Source of the DNA: Microbacterium sp. Leaf320
Lineage (GTDB): Bacteria > Actinomycetota > Actinomycetes > Actinomycetales > Microbacteriaceae
Reading direction: 5' to 3'
Length of the DNA: 64,000 nucleotides
Assembly: GCF_001423485.1 (NCBI RefSeq)
Contig: NZ_LMOD01000001.1
Location: 750,617-814,616, forward strand
Below, in pieces: positions 34,798 to 44,619 of the stretch (positions within the stretch are counted from its first letter, which is position 1; each line of letters begins with the position of its first letter). The position numbers and the translations under genes are program-made. Below the pieces are notes generated by a model, which saw only the letters and a program-made list of their open reading frames with translations, was not told where the DNA came from and did no database searches.

Positions 34798-36351
34798 ATG
34801 GCTACCTTTGGCACGCTCTCCGATCGGCTCACCGAGACCTTCCGCAATCTGCGCACGAAGGGAAAGCTCACTGCGGCCGATGTCGACGGCACCGTGCGCG
34901 AGATCCGTCGCGCACTGCTCGACGCCGACGTCGCGCTCTCCGTCGTGAAGGAGTTCACCGCCAAGGTGCGCGAGCGTGCGCTCGGCGACGAGGTCAACAA
35001 GGCGCTGAACCCGGCGCAGCAGGTCGTGCAGATCGTCAACGAGGAGCTGGTCCAGATCCTCGGCGGCGAGCAGCGTCGACTCCAGTTCGCCAAGACTGCG
35101 CCGACCGTGATCATGCTCGCCGGCCTCCAGGGTTCGGGAAAGACCACGTTCGCGGGCAAGCTCGCGAAGCAGCTGGAGGGCGAAGGGCACACGCCCCTCC
35201 TCGTCGCCGCCGACCTCCAGCGCCCGAACGCCGTCAATCAGCTCCAGGTCGTGGCTGAGCAGGCCGGCGCCACCGTCTATGCTCCCGAGCCGGGCAACGG
35301 CGTCGGCGACCCGGTCAAGGTCTCCCGCGACGGCGTCGAGTACGCCCGCCGCCAGCAGCACGACGTGGTCATCATCGACACCGCCGGTCGCCTCGGAGTC
35401 GACGCCGAGCTTATGAAGCAGGCGTCCGACATCCGCAAGGCGACCGACCCTGATGAGGTCCTGTTCGTCATCGACGCCATGATCGGTCAGGACGCGGTCA
35501 ACACGGCCAAGGCATTCCAGGAGGGCGTCGACTTCACCGGTGTCGTCCTGTCGAAGCTCGACGGTGACGCGCGCGGTGGAGCCGCGCTGTCTGTGGCGTC
35601 GGTCACCGGTCGGCCCATCATCTTCGCGTCGACCGGAGAGCGCCTCGAAGATCTCGAACCCTTCCACCCCGACCGGATGGCCAGTCGGATCCTCGACCTC
35701 GGCGACATCCTCACCCTCATCGAGCAGGCCCAGCAGGCCTTCGACGAGGACGAGGCCATCAAGATGGCCGAGAAGCTCGCCACAGAGCAGTTCACGCTCG
35801 AGGACTTCCTCGACCAGCTTCAGCAGATGAAGAAGATGGGGTCGATGAAGAAGATGCTGGGGATGCTCCCCGGCATGGGCCAGATGAAGCAGCAGCTCGA
35901 GGACTTCGACGAGCGGGAGATCGATCGCACCGAGGCGATCATCCGCTCGATGACCCCCGGCGAGCGCCGCAACCCCAAGGTCCTCAACGGATCGCGCCGT
36001 CTGCGCATCGCGCGTGGTTCCGGTATGACCGTGACCGACGTCAACCAGCTCGTGCAGCGCTTCGACCAGGCCGCGAAGATGATGAAGACGGTCGCCCGCG
36101 GTGGCACCCCGAACATCCCAGGTATGGGATCGATGCCCGGCATGGGCAAGCCCGGGGCTTCGTCGAAGCGTGGCAAGAAGGGCAAGTCGTCTGGCGGCTC
36201 GCGCTCGGGCAACCCGGCGAAGCGAGCGGCCGAGAATGCGGGGATCGCGACCGCGTCCACCCCGACCGGGTCAGGATTCGGGCTGGGCGGGGCGAAGGCG
36301 CCCAGCGAGGCCGACCTCGCCGAGATCCAGAAGCTCTTCGGCAAGAACTGA
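34798..36351 (+). CDS. ffh: Signal recognition particle protein Ffh
   Basis: 517 aa from ATG at 34798. N domain (1-95), G domain with [14 protein letters not shown] (about 107-120), DTAGRLGVD and [11 protein letters not shown], then the methionine-rich M domain (about 330-440) with [21 protein letters not shown] and [13 protein letters not shown] for 4.5S RNA binding. The C-terminus carries a Lys/Ser/Gly-rich low-complexity extension (about 445-495) common in actinobacteria. Pairs with FtsY. Converges on the EamA gene, 6 bp apart. Confidence 0.97.
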   Translation: MATFGTLSDRLTETFRNLRTKGKLTAADVDGTVREIRRALLDADVALSVVKEFTAKVRERALGDEVNKALNPAQQVVQIVNEELVQILGGEQRRLQFAKTAPTVIMLAGLQGSGKTTFAGKLAKQLEGEGHTPLLVAADLQRPNAVNQLQVVAEQAGATVYAPEPGNGVGDPVKVSRDGVEYARRQQHDVVIIDTAGRLGVDAELMKQASDIRKATDPDEVLFVIDAMIGQDAVNTAKAFQEGVDFTGVVLSKLDGDARGGAALSVASVTGRPIIFASTGERLEDLEPFHPDRMASRILDLGDILTLIEQAQQAFDEDEAIKMAEKLATEQFTLEDFLDQLQQMKKMGSMKKMLGMLPGMGQMKQQLEDFDEREIDRTEAIIRSMTPGERRNPKVLNGSRRLRIARGSGMTVTDVNQLVQRFDQAAKMMKTVARGGTPNIPGMGSMPGMGKPGASSKRGKKGKSSGGSRSGNPAKRAAENAGIATASTPTGSGFGLGGAKAPSEADLAEIQKLFGKN

Positions 36352-36357
36352 CGGTCG

Positions 36358-37269
36358 TCAGGTTCGGGATGCCGGGAGCGCTGGCTCCCGAGCAGGGGTC
36401 GATGACCGACGCGGCGGTCTGAGTGCCGCCAGCTGTCCCACGACGAGGGCGACGAGTACCAGAGCGATTCCGAGCGCCTGAAGCGGTGTGAACGACTCGC
36501 CGGCCACGAGTGTGCCCAACAGCGTCGCGACCACTGGGGAGAGCAGAGCGAGCAGCCCGGGGGCGACGACCGGCAGCAACTGGATGCCTCGGAACCACAG
36601 CGTGTAGGCGAGCAGTCCTCCCACCGAGCCCAGCCACACGTATCCGAGCACCGCTCCGCCATCGATGGTGGCAGGAACACCTTCGAGGAGCAGCGTGAGC
36701 GGAAGGAGGACGAGACCGCCCGCGGTCAGCTGCCACCCCGCGTAGGCGACCGGTCCGACGCCTGCAGGGCGGCCCCAGCGCTTGGTGAGGATCATTCCGA
36801 GAGCGGTGGCGGTCACGCCTCCGAGTGCCGCGAGGATCCCGAGGGCGTCGAGCTGCGCGGCCGGACCCAGCACGACGAGAGCGACGCCGCCCGTTCCCGC
36901 GACGGCAGCGGCGGCGGTGAGCGGGCGGATCCGGTCGCGGAGAACGAGCGCGCTCATGCCGAGGAGGATCATCGGCTGTGCTCCCGCGACGGCAGCGGCG
37001 ACCCCACCGGGCAGCCGCTCGGCGGCCAGGAAGAGCAGGGGGAAGAACGCCCCGATGTTGAGACTTCCGAGCACCAGGGACTTCAGCCACCAGCCGCCGG
37101 ACGGGAGCGTCCTGCCGATCGCGAGCGCGACGAGACCCGCGGGGAGTGCGCGGAGAAGACCTGCCAGAAGGGGATGGCCTGCGGGGAGCAGCTCTGTCGT
37201 CACGAGGTAGGTGGTGCCCCAGGAGAGGGGAGCAAGAGCCGTGAGGAGCAGAACGGAGATGCGATTCAT
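36358..37269 (-). CDS. EamA-family (DMT superfamily) transporter
   Basis: 303 aa, ten hydrophobic segments in two EamA repeats (about 5-135 and 147-285). 'LAPLSWGTTYLVTTELLPAGHPLLAGLLRALPAGL' is the hallmark first repeat. Likely a proton-coupled metabolite or drug exporter of the inner membrane. Divergent from a LysR regulator, the usual sign of regulated export. A CGGGAGC/GCTCCCG hairpin in its 3' coding end may terminate ffh transcripts. Confidence 0.9.
   Translation of the reverse strand: MNRISVLLLTALAPLSWGTTYLVTTELLPAGHPLLAGLLRALPAGLVALAIGRTLPSGGWWLKSLVLGSLNIGAFFPLLFLAAERLPGGVAAAVAGAQPMILLGMSALVLRDRIRPLTAAAAVAGTGGVALVVLGPAAQLDALGILAALGGVTATALGMILTKRWGRPAGVGPVAYAGWQLTAGGLVLLPLTLLLEGVPATIDGGAVLGYVWLGSVGGLLAYTLWFRGIQLLPVVAPGLLALLSPVVATLLGTLVAGESFTPLQALGIALVLVALVVGQLAALRPPRRSSTPAREPALPASRT
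36373..36390 (+). terminator. Hairpin downstream of ffh
   Basis: CGGGAGC-GCTG-GCTCCCG, 22 bp after the ffh stop and inside the 3' end of the convergent EamA gene. No T-tract; weak. Confidence 0.3.
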
Positions 37270-37286
37270 GTCTTCAGCCTGATCCG

Positions 37287-37305
37287 TTGGTCATGATGAG
37301 TCCAA
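37287..37305. promoter_or_regulatory. TTGG-N11-CCAA, candidate LysR box
   Basis: Inverted TTGG (37287-37290) and CCAA (37302-37305) with N11 between, matching the T-N11-A pattern of LysR sites, between the divergent EamA and LysR genes. Confidence 0.35.
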
Positions 37306-37347
37306 GGCATAGTTGTCACCTCTTTCATGAAGGGAGATCATGGAAGT

Positions 37348-38283
37348 GTGGATCTCCAGCAGCTGAAGTACGTCGTCGAAGTGGCATCCGCGTCGAGCTT
37401 CACTCGAGCGGCCGAACGGTGCTTCGTCACACAGTCCGCCCTCAGCCATCAGATAGCCGCTCTCGAGCGAGAGCTCGGACAGCGTCTCTTCGTCCGCTCG
37501 AGCCGCAGCGTCCGGACCACCGAGGCGGGGGACGCCTTCCTGATTCACGCGAAGATGGCGGTGATGGCTGCCGACGACGCCCGTGAGGCCGCGGCTGCGG
37601 CTTCCGGCCGTGTCGTGGGCAGGCTCCGACTCGGCGTCATACCCACGGCGAGTGCGGTCTCGGTGCCGCGGGTCATCTCTCGCTTCCGCGAGGCGCATCC
37701 CGATGCTCGCGTCGAGCTCTCCGTCGGCAACAGCGACACACTCGCCGACGCGGTGCGGCGGGGCGACCTCGATGTCGCGTTGCTGGGCCTCCGCGAGGAA
37801 GCCGTGCCGAGAGGGGTCTCCTCGCGGGAACTCGGTCGCGAGCGCCTGGTCGTCGCGATGCCCCCGACGCATCGTCTCTCAGGTCGGACACGAGTCCGGC
37901 TCGCGGACCTCACGGACGAGGTCTTCGCGGATTTCCCGGCAGGCACGTCGGGTCGCGCCCAGGGAGACGCGGCGTTCGCGGCATCCGGCATCTCGCGCGA
38001 TGTGGCATTCGAGGCTGACTCGTCGGAGATGCTCCTCGGGCTCGTCTCTGAGGGCCTCGCGGTCGCCCTGCTCGCGCCGGGCGTGATCGCCGCGTCAGCC
38101 ACGGATGCGATCGCCGTCGATCTGGCCGATGGGCCCGTTCGAGTCCAGTACGTCGCGTGGGACGACCGCGCGCCGCGCAGCGTCGCGACTGCCTTCCTTC
38201 GCGTCCTCGACTCCGTGACAGGTTTCGGGGGAGACGAAACGGGCCCGGAGGAATCCTCCGGGCCCGTCTCCTCAGAACGCTGA
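37348..38283 (+). CDS. LysR-family transcriptional regulator
   Basis: 311 aa from GTG at 37348 (starting MDLQQLKYVVEVASASSFTR, the family's normal N-terminus); an ATG at 37327 would add seven residues. HTH at about 1-60, effector domain at about 85-295 of the substrate-binding fold. Likely controls the divergent EamA exporter. Its last codons overlap a strong hairpin that probably terminates the convergent glp operon. Confidence 0.92.
   Translation: MDLQQLKYVVEVASASSFTRAAERCFVTQSALSHQIAALERELGQRLFVRSSRSVRTTEAGDAFLIHAKMAVMAADDAREAAAAASGRVVGRLRLGVIPTASAVSVPRVISRFREAHPDARVELSVGNSDTLADAVRRGDLDVALLGLREEAVPRGVSSRELGRERLVVAMPPTHRLSGRTRVRLADLTDEVFADFPAGTSGRAQGDAAFAASGISRDVAFEADSSEMLLGLVSEGLAVALLAPGVIAASATDAIAVDLADGPVRVQYVAWDDRAPRSVATAFLRVLDSVTGFGGDETGPEESSGPVSSER
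38239..38267. terminator. Terminator at the LysR/glpK convergent junction
   Basis: ACGGGCCCGGAGG (38239-38251), loop AAT, CCTCCGGGCCCGT (38255-38267): 13-bp perfect stem. Read leftward it is followed by TTTCG, suiting glpK. It lies inside the LysR coding end. Confidence 0.65.
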
Positions 38284-38285
38284 GG

Positions 38286-39800
38286 TCACTTCACGTCCTC
38301 GTCGACCCAGTCCATCGACTTGCTGACGGCCTTGCGCCACAGGCGCAGCTGGCGGTCGCGCTCGGCGTCCTCCATCGAGGGCTCCCAGCGGCGGTCCTCC
38401 TGCCAGTTGGCGGACAGGTCGTCCAGACCGTTCCAGAAACCCACGGCGAGCCCTGCGGCGTACGCGGCACCGAGTGCCGTGGTCTCGGCGACGACCGGAC
38501 GAACCACCGGGACGCCCAGGACGTCAGCCTGGAACTGCATCAGCGCGTCGTTCGCGACCATGCCGCCGTCGACCTTGAGCTCGGTGAGGTCGACGCCTGC
38601 ATCGGCGTTGACCGCGTCGAGCACGTCGCGGGTCTGGAAGGCGACTGCCTCGAGCGCCGCGCGAGCGATGTGGTTCTTGTTCGCGTAGCGGGTGAGACCG
38701 ACGATCGCACCGCGTGCGTCAGGACGCCAGTACGGAGCGAACAGACCCGAGAACGCGGGGACGATGTACACGCCGCCGTTGTCGTCGACCTGCTTGGCGA
38801 GCTCTTCGACCTCGGGAGCGGAGCTGATGATCCCGAGCTGGTCGCGGAGCCACTGGATCAGCGAACCGGTGACGGCGATCGAGCCCTCGAGAGCGTAGTG
38901 CGTCGGTCCGTCGCCGAGCTTGTAGCCGACGGTGGTGAGCAGCCCGTTCTTCGAGTGGACGATCTCCTCGCCCGTGTTGAAGATGAGGAAGCAACCGGTG
39001 CCGTAGGTGTTCTTGCTCTCACCCTGGTTGAAGGCGGCCTGGCCGAACGTCGCGGCCTGCTGGTCGCCCAGGATGCCTGCGATCGGCGTCTCGCGCAGCA
39101 GCGACGAGTCTTCGGCAGCACCGTACACCTCGGACGAGGAACGGATCTCCGGCATCATCGAGCGCGGCACGCCGAAAGCCTCGAGGATGTCGTCGCGCCA
39201 CTCGAGCGTCTCGAGATCCATGAACATGGTGCGCGAGGCGTTGGTGACGTCGGTCACATGGACGCCGCCGTCGACACCACCCGTGAGGTTCCACAGCACC
39301 CAGCTGTCGGTCGTGCCGAAGACGAGGTCGCCCGCCTCGGCCTTCTCGCGCGCACCCTCGACGTTCTCGAGGATCCACGCGATCTTGGTGCCTGAGAAGT
39401 AGGTCGCGAGGGGGAGGCCCACGACGGGCTTGAACCGCTCGACGCCGCCGTCCGCCGCGAGGCGGTCGACGATCTCCTGCGTGCGGGTGTCCTGCCAGAC
39501 GATGGCGTTGTATACCGCCTTGCCGGTCGTCTTGTCCCAGACCACGGCGGTCTCACGCTGGTTGGTGATGCCGACGGCGGCGATGTCGTGACGCGTCAGG
39601 TCGGCGCGGCTCAGGGCGAGTCCGATGACCTCCTGGACGTTGCGCCAGATCTCGGCGGGGTCGTGCTCGACCCAACCGGCCTTCGGCAGGATCTGCTCGT
39701 GCTCCTTCTGACCGGTCGCGACGATGCTGCCCTTCTTGTCGAAGATGATCGCGCGGCTGGAGGTGGTGCCCTGATCGATGGCGATGATGTAGTCGGCCAT
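38286..39800 (-). CDS. glpK: Glycerol kinase
   Basis: 504 aa from ATG at 39800. FGGY kinase: '[20 protein letters not shown]' (ATP/phosphate 1), '[17 protein letters not shown]', '[14 protein letters not shown]', and '[24 protein letters not shown]'. Phosphorylates glycerol entering by GlpF. Last gene of glpD-glpF-glpK; 29 bp after glpF. Confidence 0.97.
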   Translation of the reverse strand: MADYIIAIDQGTTSSRAIIFDKKGSIVATGQKEHEQILPKAGWVEHDPAEIWRNVQEVIGLALSRADLTRHDIAAVGITNQRETAVVWDKTTGKAVYNAIVWQDTRTQEIVDRLAADGGVERFKPVVGLPLATYFSGTKIAWILENVEGAREKAEAGDLVFGTTDSWVLWNLTGGVDGGVHVTDVTNASRTMFMDLETLEWRDDILEAFGVPRSMMPEIRSSSEVYGAAEDSSLLRETPIAGILGDQQAATFGQAAFNQGESKNTYGTGCFLIFNTGEEIVHSKNGLLTTVGYKLGDGPTHYALEGSIAVTGSLIQWLRDQLGIISSAPEVEELAKQVDDNGGVYIVPAFSGLFAPYWRPDARGAIVGLTRYANKNHIARAALEAVAFQTRDVLDAVNADAGVDLTELKVDGGMVANDALMQFQADVLGVPVVRPVVAETTALGAAYAAGLAVGFWNGLDDLSANWQEDRRWEPSMEDAERDRQLRLWRKAVSKSMDWVDEDVK

Positions 39801-39829
39801 TGTGTTCTCCTTTGAAGTCAGGTTCTGGT

Positions 39830-40582
39830 TCAGGCGAGGTTCAGCAGGACGGGTGCGGCGACGGCGGCGAGGACACCACCGATGAGCGGGCCCACGACCG
39901 GGACCCACGAGTAGGACCAGTCGCTGGAACCCTTGCCCTTGATCGGCAGGATGGCGTGGGCGATACGCGGGCCGAGGTCACGTGCAGGGTTGATCGCGTA
40001 GCCGGTCGGTCCACCGAGGGAAGCACCAATGGCGACGACGACCAGGGCGACCGGGAGCGCGCTGAGCGGTCCGAGGCCTCCGGGGGTTCCGATGTCGGCG
40101 ACGCCGTAGTCCGCAAAGGCGAAGACCGCGAAGACGAGCACGAACGTGCCGATGACCTCGGTGACGAGGTTCCAGCCGTACGAGCGGATCGCGGGGCCGG
40201 TCGAGAACACACCGAGCTTGTTCGCCGCTTCCGGCTCCTCGTCGAAGTGCTGCTTGTAGGCGAGCCAGGTGAGGATCGCACCCACGATCGCTCCGAGGAG
40301 CTCGGCACCGGTCGCAACGGCGAACTGCGAGAAGTCGATCTTGCCGGCGACCAGGAGGCCGATGCCGACGGCCGGGTTCAGGATCGCGCCGGAGTATGCG
40401 GAGGCGAGGACACCCACGAAGACCGCGAGACCCCATCCCCAGTTGACCATCAGGAAGCCGCCGCCGAAGCCCTTGTTCTTCGCGAGGGCGACGTTGGCGA
40501 CCACACCACATCCGAGGAGGATCAGCATCGCTGTGCCGACGAACTCCGAGAGGAAGTAGAGACCGAGATTCACATCAGTCAT
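39830..40582 (-). CDS. glpF: Glycerol facilitator (MIP family)
   Basis: 250 aa, six membrane helices plus two half-helices. Both NPA boxes are intact: ILNPAVG and AINPARD; the Asp after the second box (NPARD) marks aquaglyceroporins over water-only channels. Glycerol uptake for GlpK. Start has AAAGG about 11 nt upstream. Confidence 0.95.
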   Translation of the reverse strand: MTDVNLGLYFLSEFVGTAMLILLGCGVVANVALAKNKGFGGGFLMVNWGWGLAVFVGVLASAYSGAILNPAVGIGLLVAGKIDFSQFAVATGAELLGAIVGAILTWLAYKQHFDEEPEAANKLGVFSTGPAIRSYGWNLVTEVIGTFVLVFAVFAFADYGVADIGTPGGLGPLSALPVALVVVAIGASLGGPTGYAINPARDLGPRIAHAILPIKGKGSSDWSYSWVPVVGPLIGGVLAAVAAPVLLNLA

Positions 40583-40602
40583 GTCTTCATTGACCTTTCT
40601 TG

Positions 40603-40630
40603 AGTGCCAGGGCCCCTTAGCCCTGGCACT
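40603..40630 (-). terminator. Hairpin between glpD and glpF
   Basis: AGTGCCAGGG (40603-40612), loop 8 nt, CCCTGGCACT (40621-40630). Lies in the 92-bp glpD-glpF gap, about 20 bp before the glpF start on the leftward transcript. Could reduce read-through, or protect or process the mRNA. Confidence 0.5.
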
Positions 40631-40674
40631 TGTTGGGAGTTACACCGCGTGGAGGGCGGTGTTCGGATGTCTCG

Positions 40675-42387
40675 TCAGCCGCGTGTGCGGGACGAGATCT
40701 TCAGTCCATGTCGCTCGTTCAGCAGAGTGCGCGTCTGATCCAGCTCGGCGTCGTGTCGCGCACGATCCCAGTCGAGCAGAGGTGCCAGTGCGTCGGCAAG
40801 CTCTTCGAGCACATCCGCGTCGGCGTGTCCGGTGAATGCGATGCTGGTGCGACGCAGGATGACATCCTGCAGGCGCGCGACCATCTCGTTCTCCACCATC
40901 CAGGCGAGCTCGCGCGTTGAGAGGTCGCCACCGGCGAGGGGAGCGTCGTCGCCCTGTTCGATGTACTCCCACACCTGCGCTGCGCGGGTGCCGTAACGGG
41001 CGAGCAGGCGCTCGGCGCGCTCACCGGCTCCGGGAAGGTTCTCCTGGATCCAGATGCGACGGGCCTTCTCGGTGCGCGGGAAGTCGCGGCCTCCGCCGAT
41101 CGCGCGCCCGGCCGTCGACACGGTGCGGGTTCGGCCGATCAGACCGAGCACGACGTCGGAGAGCGACTCTCCGAGGGCGCGGAAGGTCGTCCACTTGCCG
41201 CCGACCAGGCTGACGAGGGGCGCTGCACCCTTCTCGTCGACCTCGATGCGGTAGTCGCGAGAGACGAACCCGGGAGCCGTGTCCTCGTGGCGGGGAAGGG
41301 GACGGATGCCGGAGAAGTTGTAGACGATCTGCTCGCGTGTCACATCGATCTGCGGGAAGACGTGGTGGATGAGGTCGAAGAAGTAGTCGATCTCCTCCTC
41401 CGTGCAGACCGGGACCTCGCGCGGGTCGGCGTCGATGTCGGTCGTGCCGACGAGAACGCGTCCCTTGAGCGGGTAGATCAGCACGATGCGGCCGTCGGAG
41501 TGCTCGAAGAAGATCTCGCGTCCACGGGTCGCCTCGAGCAGTTCGGGGTGGTCGAGCACGATGTGCGAGCCCTTGGTGCCGCCCATGAAACGGGTGTCGG
41601 TGCCGAGGGCGTCGTTCGTGAGGTCGGTCCAGGGGCCGGAGGCGTTGACGACGACGTCGGCCGCGACGGTGAACTCGGTGCCGCTCTCGCGGTCGCGGAG
41701 CACGACGTTGGCACCGTCGCGTGCGACGGCCTCGACGTAGTTCAGGGCGATGGCACCGCCCGGATGCGCGGCGCGTCCGTCCTGCAGGACGTCGAGCGCG
41801 AGACGCTCGGGGTCGTGCATGGAGGCGTCGTAGTACGTCGCGGTGTACTTGATGTTCGGGTCGAGGGAGGGGAGCTCGGCCAGCGAGCGCTTGCGACCGA
41901 GGAACCGGTGGCGGGGGACCATGCCGCCGTCGCGCGAGAACGTGTCGTAGATCGTGAGGCCGACCTTGATCAGGAACGCGCCGCGCTCCTGGGGCTTGCC
42001 GCTCTTGTGTGTGAGGAAGCGCAGGGGAGCGGACAGGATGCCCGAGAAGGTCGAGTAGATCGGGATCGTCGTCTCGAGCGGCTTCACGTAGTGAGGTGCG
42101 ATCTTGAGCAGACCGTTGCGCTCTTCGACGGACTCGCGGACCAGTCGGAACTCGCCGTTCTCGAGGTAGCGGATGCCGCCGTGGATCATGTGGCTCGACG
42201 CCGCCGACGCGCCGGAGGCGAAGTCTCCGCGTTCGACGAGCAGGACGTCCACGCCCTGCAGTGCGAGGTCACGGAATGTGGAGATGCCATTGATCCCCGC
42301 TCCGATGACAAGGACGGTCGTGCGTCCCGATTCACGGACCGCGCGGACTTCGGCGCGTTCCGGTGATGAGTGTGTCGACTCGATCAT
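40675..42387 (-). CDS. glpD: Glycerol-3-phosphate dehydrogenase (FAD)
   Basis: 570 aa from ATG at 42387, GAAGGG upstream. N-terminal FAD motif VLVIGAGINGISTFRDLAL, then 'ASSHMIHGGIRYLENGEF', and a C-terminal DAO domain. Oxidises glycerol-3-phosphate to DHAP with quinone reduction at the membrane. First gene of the glp operon and divergent from a SorC-family regulator. Confidence 0.95.
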   Translation of the reverse strand: MIESTHSSPERAEVRAVRESGRTTVLVIGAGINGISTFRDLALQGVDVLLVERGDFASGASAASSHMIHGGIRYLENGEFRLVRESVEERNGLLKIAPHYVKPLETTIPIYSTFSGILSAPLRFLTHKSGKPQERGAFLIKVGLTIYDTFSRDGGMVPRHRFLGRKRSLAELPSLDPNIKYTATYYDASMHDPERLALDVLQDGRAAHPGGAIALNYVEAVARDGANVVLRDRESGTEFTVAADVVVNASGPWTDLTNDALGTDTRFMGGTKGSHIVLDHPELLEATRGREIFFEHSDGRIVLIYPLKGRVLVGTTDIDADPREVPVCTEEEIDYFFDLIHHVFPQIDVTREQIVYNFSGIRPLPRHEDTAPGFVSRDYRIEVDEKGAAPLVSLVGGKWTTFRALGESLSDVVLGLIGRTRTVSTAGRAIGGGRDFPRTEKARRIWIQENLPGAGERAERLLARYGTRAAQVWEYIEQGDDAPLAGGDLSTRELAWMVENEMVARLQDVILRRTSIAFTGHADADVLEELADALAPLLDWDRARHDAELDQTRTLLNERHGLKISSRTRG

Positions 42388-42449
42388 CTTCGACCCTTCT
42401 CTGTGCGTGCCCCCAGCTTCGACCCTTCTGGCCAGTGCGCGCAAGCCGG

Positions 42450-42465
42450 TTGCACATATGTGCAA
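42450..42465. promoter_or_regulatory. Palindromic operator TTGCACATATGTGCAA
   Basis: Perfect 16-bp palindrome in the 100-bp region between divergent glpD and the SorC-family gene, 22 bp before the regulator start. Best candidate for the regulator's binding site on both promoters. Confidence 0.6.
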
Positions 42466-42487
42466 AGATCGAGGCGAGGAGGTCGTC

Positions 42488-43459
42488 GTGACCCATTCAG
42501 ATGCAGTATCTCGGGATTCGAAGCTGGTCGCGGCGCTCACCGCCGCCCAGCTCTACTACATGCAGGACAAGACGATGGAGGTCATCGCGCAGGAGCTGAA
42601 GACCTCGAGGTCGTCGGTATCGCGTCTTCTCAGCTTCGCCAGGGAGAGCGGCCTCGTGGACATCCGCATCAACTCCCCGCTGGAACGCCTCGGGATGCTG
42701 GAACAGCACATCAGGGACCGCTACCGCGTGGTCGCGCACGTCGTGCCGATTCCGGAGATCGTCAGCGAGGTGGAGCGACTCGAGCGCGTCGCGCTGACCG
42801 CCGGGCGGCTGCTGTCGCAGTTCGTCGACTCGAACATGATCGTCGGCGTCGCCTGGGGCTCGACGATCAGTGCTGTCAGTCGCGGTCTCACGCAGAAGGA
42901 GACGCACAACACGACATTCGTGCAGCTCAACGGCGCGGGCAACACGCAGACCAGCGGTGTGGAGTACTCGAGCGACATCCTGCAGCGCTTCGGCAGCGCG
43001 TTCGGTGCGCAGGTGCAGCAGTTCCCGGTGCCGGCGTTCTTCGATGACCCCTCGACGCGTGAGGCGATGTGGCGGGAACGCAGCACACGGCGTGTGCTGG
43101 ATCTGCAATCCAAGATGGACATCGCTGTGTTCAGCCTCGGCTCGCCCGCCGCGGAGGTTCCCAGTCGGGTCTACGTCGGCGGCTACCTCGGCCGGGACGA
43201 CTACCGGAGCCTGCGTGAGGATCACGCGATCGGCGACGTGGCGACGGTGTTCTTCCGGGCGGACGGGTCATGGAGGGACATCCGGGTGAACGCGCGGGCG
43301 ACCGGGCCAGGACTCGACAGGCTGCGCCGTGTGCCCAGGCGCGTGTGCGTGGTTTCGGGCGTGCCCAAGCTCGTGAGCCTTCGCGCGGCGATCGCCGCCG
43401 AGCTCATCACCGATGTGGTCCTCGACGAGGGCCTGGCACGGCGGCTCGTCGAGGACTGA
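42488..43459 (+). CDS. SorC-family sugar-binding transcriptional regulator
   Basis: 323 aa from GTG at 42488 with AGGAGG about 6 nt upstream. N-terminal HTH 'YMQDKTMEVIAQELKTSRSSVSRLLSFARESGLV', then a sugar-phosphate-binding (NagB-like) effector domain from about residue 60 ('VGVAWGSTISAVSRGL', 'FVQLNGAGNT'). Divergent from glpD and sharing a palindromic operator, so it probably senses glycerol-3-phosphate or a related phosphate and controls the glp operon; the ligand is inferred. Confidence 0.9.
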   Translation: MTHSDAVSRDSKLVAALTAAQLYYMQDKTMEVIAQELKTSRSSVSRLLSFARESGLVDIRINSPLERLGMLEQHIRDRYRVVAHVVPIPEIVSEVERLERVALTAGRLLSQFVDSNMIVGVAWGSTISAVSRGLTQKETHNTTFVQLNGAGNTQTSGVEYSSDILQRFGSAFGAQVQQFPVPAFFDDPSTREAMWRERSTRRVLDLQSKMDIAVFSLGSPAAEVPSRVYVGGYLGRDDYRSLREDHAIGDVATVFFRADGSWRDIRVNARATGPGLDRLRRVPRRVCVVSGVPKLVSLRAAIAAELITDVVLDEGLARRLVED

Positions 43460-43461
43460 GC

Positions 43462-44619
43462 TCAGCCCTCTTCCGTCGACGCCTCGGGGCCGGAGCGGAA
43501 CTCGCGGATCAGATGCTGCACGACGGCACCCAGATCTCCACCGGTCGCATTCGCGATGGTCAACTGACGCTCGTAGCTGGCACCGTCGTTCAGGATGGTC
43601 CCGATGCTCCCGAACTCGCGCACGCAGCCGAGCTCCACGGCGACCGGGGCCAGGTCTTCGATCACCTGCGCGAGATGGTCGCGGACAGGGCGCTGCGTGC
43701 CCGCGGCATCCACGATCACGCGAGCATCCAGGCCGTAGCGCGCCGCACGCCACTTGTTCTCGCGGTGGTACCAGGCCGGCATCTGCGGCAGGGTCCGGCC
43801 CTCGTCCAGCTCTCGTGAGAGGTGCTCCACGAGAACCTGGACCAGAGCCGCGACGGCGGCGAGCTCCGGAAGAGTGGAGAGTCCGTCGCATGCGCGGATC
43901 TCGATCGTGCCCCAGCGCGGAGCCGGGCGGATGTCCCACCGCACCTCCGTGGCATCGGCCATGACACCGGTGCGGACCATGTCGTCGAGGTAGGCCTCGT
44001 ACTCGGACCAGTCCTGAAGCGGCCAGGGGAGTCCGGCGGTGGGCAGCTGCTGGAAGACGAGTGCGCGGTTCGAGGCATACCCGGTGCGCTCCCCGGCCCA
44101 GAACGGACTCGACGCTGCCAACGCCTGGAGATGAGGGAGGTAGCCAGACAGGGCGTTGATGATCGGGATCACCTTGCGCTGGTCCTCGACCCCGATGTGC
44201 ACGTGGATGCCCCAGATCATCATGTTCCGGCCCCACCATTGGGTCCGCTCGATGAGGGTGTGATACCGCGTCTTGTCGGTCACCTGCTGGTCGTACCACT
44301 GGGCGAACGGGTGACTCCCGGCAGAGAGCAGTTCGATGCCCGCAGGGTCGGTCGCGGTTCGCACGGCTGCGATCGCATTGGCGATGTCGTCGACGGCGTG
44401 CGCGACGGAGTCGCCGATCCCGCTGGTGACCTCGATGGTGTTGGTGAGCAGCTCGCCGGTCACGGTGTGCCGCTCATCCTCGCTCTCGACCTCGAGTGCT
44501 GAGAGCAGCTCGGGCGCACGACCGACCAGATCACCACTCACCGGATCGGCGAGCATGATCTCCCACTCCAGGCCGACGGTGGAGCGCGCCGAGGGCGCGA
44601 AATCGAGCTTCACGAGCAC
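43462..44619 (-). CDS. YbdK-type carboxylate-amine ligase (GCS2)
   Basis: 385 aa from GTG at 44619; GTG at 44613 (MKLDFAPSARSTVGLEWEIM) is equally likely. Glutamate-cysteine ligase family 2: 'FAPSARSTVGLEWEIMLADP', 'IEVTSGIG', 'GIHVHIGVED' and 'RPAPRWGTIEIRACDG'. The family forms gamma-glutamylcysteine weakly in YbdK or other gamma-glutamyl amides. Actinobacteria use mycothiol rather than glutathione, so the true product is unclear. Two bp from the convergent SorC gene. Confidence 0.88.
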   Translation of the reverse strand: MLVKLDFAPSARSTVGLEWEIMLADPVSGDLVGRAPELLSALEVESEDERHTVTGELLTNTIEVTSGIGDSVAHAVDDIANAIAAVRTATDPAGIELLSAGSHPFAQWYDQQVTDKTRYHTLIERTQWWGRNMMIWGIHVHIGVEDQRKVIPIINALSGYLPHLQALAASSPFWAGERTGYASNRALVFQQLPTAGLPWPLQDWSEYEAYLDDMVRTGVMADATEVRWDIRPAPRWGTIEIRACDGLSTLPELAAVAALVQVLVEHLSRELDEGRTLPQMPAWYHRENKWRAARYGLDARVIVDAAGTQRPVRDHLAQVIEDLAPVAVELGCVREFGSIGTILNDGASYERQLTIANATGGDLGAVVQHLIREFRSGPEASTEEG

